64,000 nucleotides of DNA from NCBI RefSeq assembly GCF_013170825.1, contig NZ_CP033365.1, positions 558,001 to 622,000 of the forward strand, in the 5' to 3' direction. This document shows positions 46,449 through 56,024 of the stretch, in pieces; the first letter of the stretch is position 1, and each line of letters opens with the position of its first letter. The DNA comes from Mesorhizobium sp. NZP2298 (GTDB lineage Bacteria > Pseudomonadota > Alphaproteobacteria > Rhizobiales > Rhizobiaceae). Under the pieces are notes generated by a model that ran no database searches, had not been told where the DNA came from, and saw nothing but the letters and a program-made list of their open reading frames with translations. A program made the position numbers and the translations under genes.

Positions 46449-47447
46449 TCAGATCGAGGCCGTAACGGCGCGACCTTCCCGATGGGATTGACGCGCCGCA
46501 TCGGCAAGCGCGAGCGCCCTGCGTCCGGCCGCAAAGTCCGGCTGGGGTTGCGTCCCCTTCTCGACAGCATCGATGAATGCGTCGAGCTCCAATGCATAGG
46601 TCGGCAGATAGCGGGCCAGGAAATCCGGTGCCAGCAGGTCCTTCGCGGTCACACCTGCAGCCGTGGTCCGCTCGATCGCGGTGCGGTGCAGGTTCCCCGA
46701 CGAGACCAATCCGAGCGACCCGAACACCTCGACCCGCTGATCGTAGCCATAGACGGCTCTTCGGGAGCAGTCGATCTTGCAGAAGGCACCGTTTTCGAAC
46801 CGCATCAGGACCTGCGCCGTGTCGGTATCGCCGTGGCGGCCAATTTCCGTATCGACCAGAGTGGAGCCCATGGCGAAGACCTCCGTCTGACCGGACGCGC
46901 CGGAGAGCCAGAGCGCAAGATCGAAGTCATGGATCATCTGGTCATGAAACTGCCCGCCCGAGACGGCGATATAGGAATAGGGCGGCGGTCCCGGATCCCT
47001 GCTGACGATCGAGATCACCTCGACCTTACCAACCTCACCGCCCGCAACAGCCGCATGGACGGCGCGATGGGTCGGATCGAAACGACGCTGGAAGCCGATC
47101 ATGATCGGCACGTCGCACCCCTTGATCGCCTTGGCGCAGTGATCCACACGTGCCATGTCGAGGTCGATAGGCTTCTCGCACAGGACTGCCTTGCCGGCCT
47201 TGGCCGAGGCGATGATCAGATCGACATGCGTATTCGTCGCCGACGAGATAATGACGGCATCAACAGCCGGATCGCTGAGCGGGCCGTCAGGGCGGGTTGA
47301 GGCCTTGGCGCCGAACTTTGTTGCAAGCGCGGTGGCGCGATCGAGATCGGGATCGACGACGTAAGCCAACTCGGCCCTGTTGCTGGCCGCAAGATTTACT
47401 ATGTGGCGTTCGCCCATGCGGCCGGCGCCAAAGACAGAGAATTTCAT
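46449..47447 (-). CDS. Gfo/Idh/MocA family dehydrogenase (inositol 2-dehydrogenase-like)
   Basis: A 332-residue protein with FGAGRMGERH, catalytic Lys in LCEKPID, FQRRFDPTH and the inositol-dehydrogenase-like YGYDQRVEVFG. It is a close relative of the protein at 34459. GAGGAAAAC precedes ATG 47447. It is the last gene of the second island operon, which runs from 54246 downward. The likely reaction is NAD-dependent oxidation of a cyclitol or sugar ring hydroxyl. Confidence 0.84.
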   Translation of the reverse strand: MKFSVFGAGRMGERHIVNLAASNRAELAYVVDPDLDRATALATKFGAKASTRPDGPLSDPAVDAVIISSATNTHVDLIIASAKAGKAVLCEKPIDLDMARVDHCAKAIKGCDVPIMIGFQRRFDPTHRAVHAAVAGGEVGKVEVISIVSRDPGPPPYSYIAVSGGQFHDQMIHDFDLALWLSGASGQTEVFAMGSTLVDTEIGRHGDTDTAQVLMRFENGAFCKIDCSRRAVYGYDQRVEVFGSLGLVSSGNLHRTAIERTTAAGVTAKDLLAPDFLARYLPTYALELDAFIDAVEKGTQPQPDFAAGRRALALADAARQSHREGRAVTASI

Positions 47448-47472
47448 GTTTTCCTCGTGCTGATTATTTTTT

Positions 47473-48645
47473 TCAACGGGCGACTGGCTTCCAGGCTCCG
47501 CCGTCCTGCTGGGAAGCCATGGCCGCCTCGATCAGCGCCATGACTGCAATTCCATCGTCGATGCCCGGCAGGGTCGAAGAATAGTGCTGATGCGGATGGC
47601 CGAGACGCCTTGCCATGATCGCGCGGGCAAAATCGGAATAGAGGTTGGCAAAGGCCAGGGCATATCCCTCGGGATGGCCCGGCCGGAATCGCGTTGCCTC
47701 TCCAGCCTCCGGGGAGAGGCCGTCATATCCACGCGCGAGCCTGATCGCCGGCTTCCCTATGGGCTTGAACCACAGCACCTCGGGATCTTCCTGCACCCAT
47801 GTCAGCCCTCCCTTCTCGCCGAAGACACGGAAGGACAGTCCATGATCATTGCCAGCGGCGACATAGCTGCCCCAGATGCGGCCGCGCGCGCCATTGTCGA
47901 AACGGGCAGTGACATATGAATTGTCAAAGACTTCCCGGCGTTCGACGAAGGTCGACAACTCGGCGGACACTTCTGTAATTTCGAGACCCGTGACAAACGT
48001 CGCTATATTGTGGGCGTGTGAGGCGACCTCTCCCAGGATCGCCCCTTTTCCCATCGAGGCCGCCCGGAACCGCCAATGTCTCTGCGAGGGGTCAAGAGGC
48101 TCGACGCTGACGTCTGGATCGCCGGCGCAGAGCTCCGCCTCGACGAGGCGTAGCCGACCGAGCTCGCCCGCGGCAACCATTGCGCGCGCCTGCCTGACCA
48201 TGGGATAGCCGGTGTAGCAGTGGGTCAGGCAAAAAAGCCGGTCATGCTTACGCACGACGGCAGCCAGGTCCATGGCCTGCGCCAGGCTCGCCGTCACCGG
48301 CTTCTCGCAGATGACGTCGATGCCTTTTTCGAGGAATGTCTTCGCCACATCGAAATGAAGCTGGGGCGGTGTGGCGATCGCCACGACGTCGATGCCATCG
48401 GGAATTTGCGATTCCGCCTCGGCCATTTGCCGGTAATCGGTGTAGACACGGTCGGCATCCAGAAGAACGGCAGCACCCGATCTGCGGGCGATCGCGGGAT
48501 CGACCGACATCGCTCCCGCGACCAGATCATAAAATCCATCGACGCGCATGGCTACGAGATGCGTCCGGCCGATGACCGAGTCCACGCCACCGCCCACCAG
48601 ACCTATGCGGAGCCGGCGACCAAATTGCTCGAGGAGCTCAACCAT
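47473..48645 (-). CDS. Gfo/Idh/MocA family dehydrogenase
   Basis: A 390-residue protein with Rossmann motif GLVGGGVDSVIGRTH, catalytic Lys in ICEKPVT and LTHCYTGYPM, and the GEVASHAHNIATF helix. The longer form and the GxGxDS start resemble a subgroup acting on sugars or inositols other than IolG. It is 25 bp upstream of the iolG-like gene. ATG 48645 follows AAAGGA at 11 nt. The substrate is unknown. Confidence 0.84.
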   Translation of the reverse strand: MVELLEQFGRRLRIGLVGGGVDSVIGRTHLVAMRVDGFYDLVAGAMSVDPAIARRSGAAVLLDADRVYTDYRQMAEAESQIPDGIDVVAIATPPQLHFDVAKTFLEKGIDVICEKPVTASLAQAMDLAAVVRKHDRLFCLTHCYTGYPMVRQARAMVAAGELGRLRLVEAELCAGDPDVSVEPLDPSQRHWRFRAASMGKGAILGEVASHAHNIATFVTGLEITEVSAELSTFVERREVFDNSYVTARFDNGARGRIWGSYVAAGNDHGLSFRVFGEKGGLTWVQEDPEVLWFKPIGKPAIRLARGYDGLSPEAGEATRFRPGHPEGYALAFANLYSDFARAIMARRLGHPHQHYSSTLPGIDDGIAVMALIEAAMASQQDGGAWKPVAR

Positions 48646-48672
48646 CGATCGAAAATCCTTTGCCAGGGAAGA

Positions 48673-48696
48673 GGCCTCCCGCTTGCGCGGGAGGCC
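48673..48696 (-). other. Intercistronic stem-loop after the binding-protein gene
   Basis: GGCCTCCCGC (48673-48682) and GCGGGAGGCC (48687-48696) form a perfect 10-bp stem with the tetraloop TTGC. It lies 11 bp after the binding-protein stop and before the dehydrogenase start at 48645. It is the most stable of the hairpins next to binding-protein genes in this window. No T-tract follows, so partial termination or mRNA protection is more likely. Confidence 0.6.
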
Positions 48697-48707
48697 GCCG
48701 CCGCACC

Positions 48708-49736
48708 TCAGAAGTCGAACTTGTCGACGTTGTCCTTGGTGAAAATGTAAGGGTCGCCGAGCAGCACCGTGTCCTTTGAGATGAACTTCAGCTTGCCCAG
48801 CCGGCCGGCCTCGACCACCCCCGAGGCGGGGTCCAGCGTCCCATCCAGCAGCGCCTTGGTGATGTAGATGGCGCCATAGCCGATATCGATGGGATTCCAG
48901 AGCGCCGCTTCCTTCAGCGAGCCGTCCTTCAGATACGGCTTGATGAGGCTCGGAACGCCGAGGCCGGTCACGGTGACCTTGCCGACAAGACCAAGCTGCT
49001 TGACCGCTTCCAGCACACCCGGTGTGGCGATGCCGGTAACGCAGAACACGCCCTTCGTGCCGGGATTGGCCTGCAGGTAGTTGAGCGCGACGTTCTTGCT
49101 TTTTTCCAGATCCTCGTCGCCGGGAAGAACCGCGGCGAACTTCATGCCGGGGTATTTTTCCGCCGCGTACTTCTTCATCTCCTCGATCCAGCGGTTCTGG
49201 TTCGGCGACGTCAGCACCGCCGTGATGATCAGAAAATCACCTTCGGACGTCCCCGCATCCCGGACCATCATTTCGACCATGGTGCGGCCCATATCGGGGA
49301 ATGTCGCCTGGTTGAGAAAGACGCTGCGGCCCGCTGCGCCGACGTCGGCATCCCAGGTCATCGTCTTGATGCCGGCGTCCTGGGCACGTTTCATCGCCGG
49401 GACAAGTGCATCGGGGTCATTGGCCGAGACGGCAATTGCAGAGACCTTGCGCCGGACCCAGCTGTCGATGAGGTCGGACTGGGCGGCGACATTGGCATCG
49501 ACCGGACCATTGAACTCCACCTTGATGCCCAACTCGGCGGCGGCTTCCTGCGCCCCCTTGTTGGCGGCCACGAAGTAGGGATCGCTGGTGAACTTCGGCA
49601 TCATGGCGATGACAGTGTCGTTCGCCGATGCGGATCCCGTGCCGGCCAACGAAAACATCATGGCAGTGCAGGCAGCCAGGCCGAGAAGCACTTTGCGGCG
49701 CGCGAGCGAAACTGTTTGAATTGAAGAACGATTCAC
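48708..49736 (-). CDS. Periplasmic sugar-binding protein (LsrB/RhaS type)
   Basis: A 342-residue binding protein with a twin-Arg-free signal peptide (ARRKVLLGLAAC, cleavage near SASA-ND). The mature start VIAMMPKFTSDPYFVAANKGA and WDADVGAAGRSVFLNQ fit the LsrB/RhaS group. GTG 49736 is chosen because GGGAGG lies 7 nt upstream; the ATG at 49751 overlaps that ribosome site. Two separate permease genes upstream are also typical for this group. The ligand is not known. Confidence 0.86.
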   Translation of the reverse strand: MNRSSIQTVSLARRKVLLGLAACTAMMFSLAGTGSASANDTVIAMMPKFTSDPYFVAANKGAQEAAAELGIKVEFNGPVDANVAAQSDLIDSWVRRKVSAIAVSANDPDALVPAMKRAQDAGIKTMTWDADVGAAGRSVFLNQATFPDMGRTMVEMMVRDAGTSEGDFLIITAVLTSPNQNRWIEEMKKYAAEKYPGMKFAAVLPGDEDLEKSKNVALNYLQANPGTKGVFCVTGIATPGVLEAVKQLGLVGKVTVTGLGVPSLIKPYLKDGSLKEAALWNPIDIGYGAIYITKALLDGTLDPASGVVEAGRLGKLKFISKDTVLLGDPYIFTKDNVDKFDF

Positions 49737-49916
49737 GGTTAAACCTCCCATTGCGTTGATAGGCTATGCATACGACGTGGCGCGGCTGGCAGGCTTTCAC
49801 ACGGTATGCCGGCCGCAACGTTGATCAGAATGCCGGAACGACCGGCCTGCCTCCCTCCCTCAGGTTTTCCTGTTTCTGTTCCGGCGCCTCCTCCCTTGTT
49901 GACGTGAGCCCTTCGC

Positions 49917-50888
49917 TCAGACGCGGTCTTTTCTGAAGAACTCGTTGAGGAATACGCCTGTCACCAGACACAGGCCGATGACGATCAGACCGGCATCGCC
50001 TCGGATGCCTGCGAAAACCAGGCCGTCCTGCAGATAGGACAGGATAAGGACACCCATGACCGTGCCGGCGATGGTGCCGGAGCCGCCAGTGATCCTGGTG
50101 CCGCCGAGAACGACCATGGCAATGACGATCAATTCCAGTCCGTATCCGGCGTTGCCGCGTGCCGTCGAAAGCCTTGATGTCTGGATGAGGCCGGCAATCC
50201 CGACCAGGAACCCGGTCAGGGTATAGACGGCGATCTTGACGGCGCTGACATTCACACCCGAAAACCGGGCAGCAAGCTCGTTGTTGCCCACGGCATAGAC
50301 GTAACGGCCAAAGGTGCTGCGAGCCAGAACGATCCCGACCGCACAGATCAGCACGATGAACACGATCAGCTGGACAGGCACGATACCGGCGATCCAGCTT
50401 TGCCCGAACATGGCGAACCAGGACGGGAAGCTCGACACGGCACGGGCATCCGAGACCGCAAACGCAATGCCGCGAAAGAGCGCGAAGGTGCCAAGCGTGA
50501 CGACGAGGGGATGCAGGCGCAACGCTGTAACCAGCACCCCGTTGAACAGCCCGCCGAGCGTGCCAACGGCAATGCCAGACGCGATCGCGGCCCAGAGCGG
50601 AAAGCCCGCCTGATAGCTGAAGCCAATGGTGACCGAGACCAGCGAAAGCAGGGCGCCGACGGAAATGTCGATGCCGCCGGTGATGATCACAAGCGTCAGG
50701 CCAAGCGCGACGATGCCGGATTCACTGAACTGGCGCGTCACATCCAGCATGCCGTCGATGCTGAAATATCCGGGGGAAAGCGCACTGGTTATGGCAATCT
50801 GGGCGACAAAGAAGAGGAATAGGCCTGCCACACGGTTGATCTGCCACCGTTTCACGCGTGCAGGGTTCGCCGGAGAGACAGTCGTCAT
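49917..50888 (-). CDS. CUT2 sugar ABC transporter permease 2
   Basis: A 323-residue RbsC-type permease with the segments GGIDISVGA and GRYVYAVGNN and about nine membrane spans. It overlaps the first permease gene by 4 bp. With the protein at 50885 it would form a heterodimeric channel, as in Lsr and Rha-type transporters. A 180-bp gap separates it from the binding-protein gene. Confidence 0.87.
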   Translation of the reverse strand: MTTVSPANPARVKRWQINRVAGLFLFFVAQIAITSALSPGYFSIDGMLDVTRQFSESGIVALGLTLVIITGGIDISVGALLSLVSVTIGFSYQAGFPLWAAIASGIAVGTLGGLFNGVLVTALRLHPLVVTLGTFALFRGIAFAVSDARAVSSFPSWFAMFGQSWIAGIVPVQLIVFIVLICAVGIVLARSTFGRYVYAVGNNELAARFSGVNVSAVKIAVYTLTGFLVGIAGLIQTSRLSTARGNAGYGLELIVIAMVVLGGTRITGGSGTIAGTVMGVLILSYLQDGLVFAGIRGDAGLIVIGLCLVTGVFLNEFFRKDRV

Positions 50889-51913
50889 TCGGTCGGCCTC
50901 CTCTCGCGCAAGCGCGAACGAATGCCTTCTACGCTGACGGCAAGCAGGATGAGGGCTCCAAGCACCAGCAGTTCAAATGTGCCGGGCACACGATTGAGGG
51001 TCATCGCGTTGAGGATGACGCCAACCAGAAGGGCTCCGATCACGGGGGCGAATGTCGAGCCCTTGCCACCCGCGATGCTGGTTCCGCCAAGAACCACCGC
51101 AGCCACGACCTTCAGTTCGAGGCCCGTCGCCGCGGTCGCCTGCAACTGGCCGATCTGGCCGATCATGACGGATGCCGCCAGGCCGCAGCAGAGTCCGGTC
51201 AGCGCGAAGGTGGCCGTGCGCACGAGACTGACCGGCAGGCCGATCATGCGTGCGGCACGCGGATTGCCCCCGACCGCGTACACGTTCCTGCCGAGCGTTG
51301 TATGGCGGGCAAGAATATCCATTGCCAGGCAAAGGCCGATCAGGACCACGATCGCGACCGGGATTGCGACCGGGATTGCGAGCAGGCTGCCCTGGCCAAA
51401 ACCGCGGGAGTCTGCGGCGAGGTTGAGAACCTGGGCGCCCGCAAGAAGCAGCACCAGCCCACGATAGACGAAGAGGGCGCCCAGCGTGGTGATGATCGAC
51501 GGTACTCGTCCGTAGGTGGAGACAACGCCGTTGATGAGACCCAGGAGAAGACCTGTGGCCAGCGCGCCCAGGAATGGAACCAGCGATCCGCCGGACATCT
51601 CCGCGATATTACCGTACACGAACGCACAGACGGCGACGACCGAGCCGGTCGAAACATCGATCTCCCCGGCCAGGATGACCTGGTTGACGGCGAGTGCGAC
51701 GATGGAAACAACCGCTACCTGTTCGACGATGCCGCGCAGGTTGGCAGCCGAAAGAAAGCCGGGCGTCGCGATCGAAAGCACCACGACCAGCACCAGAAGA
51801 AAGGCGGCTGATGGCGCCTCGGGCCTCCGCGAGACGGACTGCCATGCGTCAGCCAGGACATGGCGGATACGTGTGCTGCTATCCGCAGCGTATGACACGG
51901 CGCTACGCGACAT
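50885..51913 (-). CDS. CUT2 sugar ABC transporter permease 1
   Basis: A 342-residue permease with AGEIDVSTGS and GRNVYAVGGN. It includes a short local duplication, IPVAIPVAIVV, coming from a tandem repeat at about 51345-51375. ATG 51913 has AGGAA upstream and overlaps the ATPase 3' end by 11 bp. It pairs with the permease at 49917. Confidence 0.86.
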   Translation of the reverse strand: MSRSAVSYAADSSTRIRHVLADAWQSVSRRPEAPSAAFLLVLVVVLSIATPGFLSAANLRGIVEQVAVVSIVALAVNQVILAGEIDVSTGSVVAVCAFVYGNIAEMSGGSLVPFLGALATGLLLGLINGVVSTYGRVPSIITTLGALFVYRGLVLLLAGAQVLNLAADSRGFGQGSLLAIPVAIPVAIVVLIGLCLAMDILARHTTLGRNVYAVGGNPRAARMIGLPVSLVRTATFALTGLCCGLAASVMIGQIGQLQATAATGLELKVVAAVVLGGTSIAGGKGSTFAPVIGALLVGVILNAMTLNRVPGTFELLVLGALILLAVSVEGIRSRLRERRPTE

Positions 51914-53432
51914 GGGAATATTCCTGACCCGCGGCTGCGGCCCCGATGGCTTCGGCGGAGAATTGGTCGCGATCGAATGCACCGGTGATGGATCCTTCGT
52001 GCATCACCAGGATGCGATCGGAAAGCGAGAGCACCTCGTTCATCTCCGATGAGATCAGCACCACGCCCTTTCCGGCCTGGGCCAACCCTTCGATCAACGC
52101 ATAGATCTCGGCCTTTGCACCGATGTCGACGCCGCGCGCCGGCTCGTCGAGGATGATGATCCGCGGATCGGATGCCAGGGTCTTGGCCAGCAGGACCTTC
52201 TGCTGGTTGCCCCCCGAGAGAACCTCGACCGGCGCCTCCAGTTCAGCGCCGACAATTCGGAAGCGCCGTGACGATTCCAGGGCGAATGCGCGCTCCCGGC
52301 GTCTGGCGACAAAGCCCAGTCTCGAAAGACGACCGAGGATTGCGAAGCTGATATTCCCCGCGATCGACATCGGCAGGATCAATCCCTGCGATCGCCGCTC
52401 CTCAGGCAGATAGGCGATCCCCTGTGCAAGCGCCCCTTTGACCGAGCGGATCCTCACCGGCTTGCCGTCAACGAGGATCGTTCCCGAATCCGCCGGGTCA
52501 AATCCATAGATCGCGCGGGCCAATTCGCTGCGTCCCGCACCGATAAGGCCGGAAATACCAAGGATTTCGCCGCCGCGCAGGGTGAATGATATATCGCGAA
52601 AGCTGCCAGTCCGAGAAAGTCCCTCGACCGAGAGGATATCGGCACCGATGACGTGGTACCGGCGCGCATAGAGCTGGTCGAGCGATCGGCCGACCATGGC
52701 CTGGACCAGGCTGGCGACGGTGAAGTCCCGGGTCGGACCGCTGGTGACCATTCCACCATCGCGCAGCACGACGATCCGGTCGCTGATCTGGAATATCTCG
52801 TCGAGCCGGTGCGTGATGTAGATGACGGAGACACCTTTTGCCGTCAGTCCCCTGACCACGGAAAACAGCCGATCGGCCTCGCGCTCCGTGAGTGCGGCGG
52901 TCGGCTCGTCCATGATGATGAGCCGTGCCTCGCGGTTGAGCGCCCGGGCGACCTCCACCAGTTTGCCGTTGGCAGCCGAAAGCGCCCTGACCGGAAGGGT
53001 CACATCGAAACTGACCCCCAGGCTGGCTAGGATTTCGCTGGCACGCCTTCGCATGGCGGCCCAGTCAAAGCCGCCCCAGAACGTGCGCGGGCGATCACGA
53101 CCGACGAAGAGATTTTCGACGATCGACAGTTCGGGGAAAAGGTCGAGTTCCTGCGGTATCATCGAGATGCCGTGAGCCTCTCCCTCACGGGGGCTGCTCA
53201 TCCGCACCCGCTGCCCCGCAATCTCGACAAAACCTTCATCCGGCGCGTAGAGACCATAGAGACACTTGACCGTCGTGCTCTTGCCCGCGCCATTCTCTCC
53301 GGCGATCGCGATCACCTCACTTGGGTTCACCTCGATATCGACGCCGCGACAGGCGAATATTCCGCCGAAGCTTTTGCCCATGCCCCTCAGGGCGTAGGCC
53401 GGGCTATGCGACGTGTGCGCTGGCGACATCAT
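51903..53432 (-). CDS. CUT2 sugar ABC transporter ATP-binding protein (double domain)
   Basis: A 509-residue RbsA-like ATPase. Domain 1 has GENGAGKST, a divergent signature LSAANGK and DEPTA. Domain 2 has GLIGAGRSE, LSGGNQQK and the slightly altered Walker B DEPAR. ATG 53432 has GGAG at suitable spacing and overlaps the SDR 3' end by 29 bp. It energises the two permeases downstream. Confidence 0.87.
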   Translation of the reverse strand: MMSPAHTSHSPAYALRGMGKSFGGIFACRGVDIEVNPSEVIAIAGENGAGKSTTVKCLYGLYAPDEGFVEIAGQRVRMSSPREGEAHGISMIPQELDLFPELSIVENLFVGRDRPRTFWGGFDWAAMRRRASEILASLGVSFDVTLPVRALSAANGKLVEVARALNREARLIIMDEPTAALTEREADRLFSVVRGLTAKGVSVIYITHRLDEIFQISDRIVVLRDGGMVTSGPTRDFTVASLVQAMVGRSLDQLYARRYHVIGADILSVEGLSRTGSFRDISFTLRGGEILGISGLIGAGRSELARAIYGFDPADSGTILVDGKPVRIRSVKGALAQGIAYLPEERRSQGLILPMSIAGNISFAILGRLSRLGFVARRRERAFALESSRRFRIVGAELEAPVEVLSGGNQQKVLLAKTLASDPRIIILDEPARGVDIGAKAEIYALIEGLAQAGKGVVLISSEMNEVLSLSDRILVMHEGSITGAFDRDQFSAEAIGAAAAGQEYSHVA

Positions 53433-54246
53433 TGCCGTGCTCCGGACGGTCCGCACCGATAGGGTTGTCGTCTGTAGCCCCGATCACCCTCTGATCGAAG
53501 TCGACTATGGATCCGGTCATCAGGCCGGACTCGTCGGAGGCCAGGAACGCAAGAGCCTTCGCGACATCCTCCGGTGAAAGCAGCCGGCCAAATGGCTGCG
53601 CTGCCGAGACACGCTCCAGCCAATCCTCCCCAAGTCCATGGAAATTTGCCTGTAGCTCATGTTCGGTGGGCGTTGCGGTCCAGCCGATGTTGAGAGCGTT
53701 GACCCGGATACGGTCCCACCGCAGCGAATTGGCGAGGTTCTTGGTCAAGATGAGCAGCGCGGCCTTGGCTGCGCAGTATGCTGTTATGTATGGCTGACCG
53801 CCATAGGCCGCGATCGAGCCAATGTTGGCGATGGCGCCGCCCCTGCCGCCGCGACGCATTATCGGAACGCTGCGCTGTATGAGCAGGAACGGGGCTCTCA
53901 CGTTCACCGCAAACAGATAGTCCCATAGATCGGGCGTGGTCGACTCCAGCGTGCCCCGGGTCGTGGCGCCGCAACAGTTGATGAGCGTGTCAAGCCGGCC
54001 GAATGCCGCTTCGGACTGATCGATTACCTTGAAGCAATCGTCTGGCCGGGAAAGATCCGCTTGGACGAACAGGGCGCTGGCGCCAAGCCCACGCAGTTCC
54101 TCTTCTGCCGCCTTGCCATTGACCGTGTTGCGTCCACAGATCGTTACGGACGAGGCCCCCCGTTGGACCAGCAGACGGGCGGTGGCCAGCCCGACGCCCT
54201 GGGTGCCTCCGGTAATGACGACGGCCTTGCCGCGGAACGACTGCAT
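53404..54246 (-). CDS. SDR family oxidoreductase
   Basis: A 280-residue SDR with TGGTQGVG, the variant NCCG motif (LINCCGAT), Ser in IGSIAA and catalytic YCAAK. It has a 25-residue polar C-terminal tail past the usual FDQ end. It is the first gene of the operon 46449-54246, 30 bp from the palindrome at 54277-54293. It probably oxidises a hydroxyl of the imported sugar or cyclitol. Confidence 0.85.
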   Translation of the reverse strand: MQSFRGKAVVITGGTQGVGLATARLLVQRGASSVTICGRNTVNGKAAEEELRGLGASALFVQADLSRPDDCFKVIDQSEAAFGRLDTLINCCGATTRGTLESTTPDLWDYLFAVNVRAPFLLIQRSVPIMRRGGRGGAIANIGSIAAYGGQPYITAYCAAKAALLILTKNLANSLRWDRIRVNALNIGWTATPTEHELQANFHGLGEDWLERVSAAQPFGRLLSPEDVAKALAFLASDESGLMTGSIVDFDQRVIGATDDNPIGADRPEHGNDVASAHVA

Positions 54247-54276
54247 GCTTCCTCACTCTTGAGATTATTCCCAATC

Positions 54277-54293
54277 GATTTATATTATAAATC
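54277..54293. promoter_or_regulatory. Perfect 17-bp palindrome, operator for the LacI regulator at 54409
   Basis: GATTTATATTATAAATC is a perfect odd-centre palindrome. On the minus strand it contains TATAAT, the likely -10 of the SDR-transporter operon. The divergent LacI gene starts 116 bp away, so one site could serve both directions. Size, symmetry and position are typical of LacI operators. Confidence 0.65.
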
Positions 54294-54408
54294 ACAGTGG
54301 GATGTCGTTATTTTTGGGATCGATACCAATTTCCTTTCGATCCGTCAAGGGCGCGACAATTCCGCAGCATGATGCTAGAGCTTTCGAGCTGCAGACCTAG
54401 GGGATCAG

Positions 54409-55413
54409 ATGAAACAACCAAACCGGAGGCCCAACGCCGTCGATGTGGCGAGACTGGCCGGGGTATCAAAGTCGACGGTCTCGCGCGCCTTTACCGAAGA
54501 CAGCAGCATCAATGCCCTTAAGAAGCAGCGCATCATCGAGGCCGCCCGGCAATTGGGATACCGTCCCAATGCCATGGCCCGGAGCCTGCGAACGACCCGC
54601 TCGAACCTGGTGGGCATTCTCCTGGAGGAGTTCACGAATCCGATTTTCCTGCGGATTCTCGAACTCATCACCGCAAAGCTCCAGGAACATGGCCTGCACG
54701 CCATAACGGTCAACGCCTCGAAGGATCATAGCCTTTCCGAGGCCATGGAGCTCGTTATGCAGTACCGGATAGACGGTCTGATCGTCTCGTCCGACATGCC
54801 TCTGAAGATCGAATACGAGTGCGCGCAGATGAACATTCCAGTTGTCGCTTTTGCACGCAGCGACAGAAGGATCGAAAACACGCTCAGCGTCTCCCTTGAC
54901 GAATTCCACGCCGGACGGATGGCGGCACGGCACCTTCTGGAACAAGGGTATCGCGCTCCGGCCTTCATAGGCGGGTTTCCCGGTGTTTCGGTATCGCTGG
55001 ACCGGCACGCAGGCTTCCGCGATCACCTTGCGGAAGAGGGGCTTCGCGTGGTCGCGGTCGAATACGCAGGCGACAATACCTACGACCGGGGACTTGCAGC
55101 CGGCAAAGCCCTGCTTGAGGGACCCACCCGGCCGGACTCGGTCTTCTGCGTCAATGACCAGGTCGCTGTTGGCGTGATCGACGCCGCTAGATTTCTCGGT
55201 CTGTCCGTACCGGAAGACCTTGGGGTGATCGGCGTCGACGACATCTGGATGGCACGGACGGCCCAGTACGACCTGACCACCGTCCTGCAGCCTCTGGAGG
55301 CCATGGCCGACGCCCTGATTGCACTGTTGATGGGACGGGAGACAGGGACGGACCAATCAACCCAGTTCGAAGGCACACTGGTGCCGCGCGGTTCAACCCG
55401 AAGAAAAGCCTGA
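54409..55413 (+). CDS. LacI family transcriptional regulator
   Basis: A 334-residue protein of typical length. The HTH is VDVARLAGVSKSTVSRAF and the hinge YRPNAMARSLR; the effector domain follows with GVIGVDDIWMA near the C-terminus. ATG 54409 is well placed. It is divergent from the operon 46449-54246 and is the likely repressor of it through the palindrome at 54277. Confidence 0.88.
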   Translation: MKQPNRRPNAVDVARLAGVSKSTVSRAFTEDSSINALKKQRIIEAARQLGYRPNAMARSLRTTRSNLVGILLEEFTNPIFLRILELITAKLQEHGLHAITVNASKDHSLSEAMELVMQYRIDGLIVSSDMPLKIEYECAQMNIPVVAFARSDRRIENTLSVSLDEFHAGRMAARHLLEQGYRAPAFIGGFPGVSVSLDRHAGFRDHLAEEGLRVVAVEYAGDNTYDRGLAAGKALLEGPTRPDSVFCVNDQVAVGVIDAARFLGLSVPEDLGVIGVDDIWMARTAQYDLTTVLQPLEAMADALIALLMGRETGTDQSTQFEGTLVPRGSTRRKA

Positions 55414-56024
55414 TCTGAGAGGCCATGCAGTCGCCAAGGCGCTGGCCCAAAAGGCTTTCACCGTCGCGCTTAAAAGAAAATGCCTAAGGGTACCCAGAAT
55501 TTCGGAAGCGCGCGATCGCCAAGTGACCCGATATCGGCCTGAGGCAATGAGCAGCCGCATCGCGCAACTGGCGATCATAGATACGTTGGTCGGTTGCTGT
55601 GCGCTTGCCGACACAGCGGGTTCGATCGAATACCTCCAACGGACCGTTCGAATTCTCGCCGGGATGAGCGTGCGCCGAACGAACTGCGGCTAAGTTGCGG
55701 AAGAGCGGTCATGTCGATGGTTCCGAAGCCTACAGAAGCACCGCGCGAGGCTTCCTAGGTAGCCATAGGCACAGCTGTGTGTCGAGCGACGATACGAGGT
55801 TATAGACCCCATCGTTGAGACGGCTCGATCATCGCAACGGTTGTTTCAGTGGGATCGCCGGACTCTGCAACTGCCATCAGCACCGGCAGCAGCGCTTTTT
55901 CGCTGAGGCCGCCAAATTCGGATTCACAGTGGCGCCACTGTTCCTATACGCGGCGGTTTTGGGCGCTTCGCGGCGTTCACGCTCGCGGGCAATCGGGACG
56001 CAAATCTTGAGCGTCGTCCGACCG
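55414..56024. other. Non-coding or decayed stretch at the island's right side
   Basis: No convincing gene, RNA or repeat is seen in these 611 bp. Frames are short and interrupted. It lies between the LacI gene and recognisable traA debris, so it is probably eroded mobile DNA. Confidence 0.45.
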
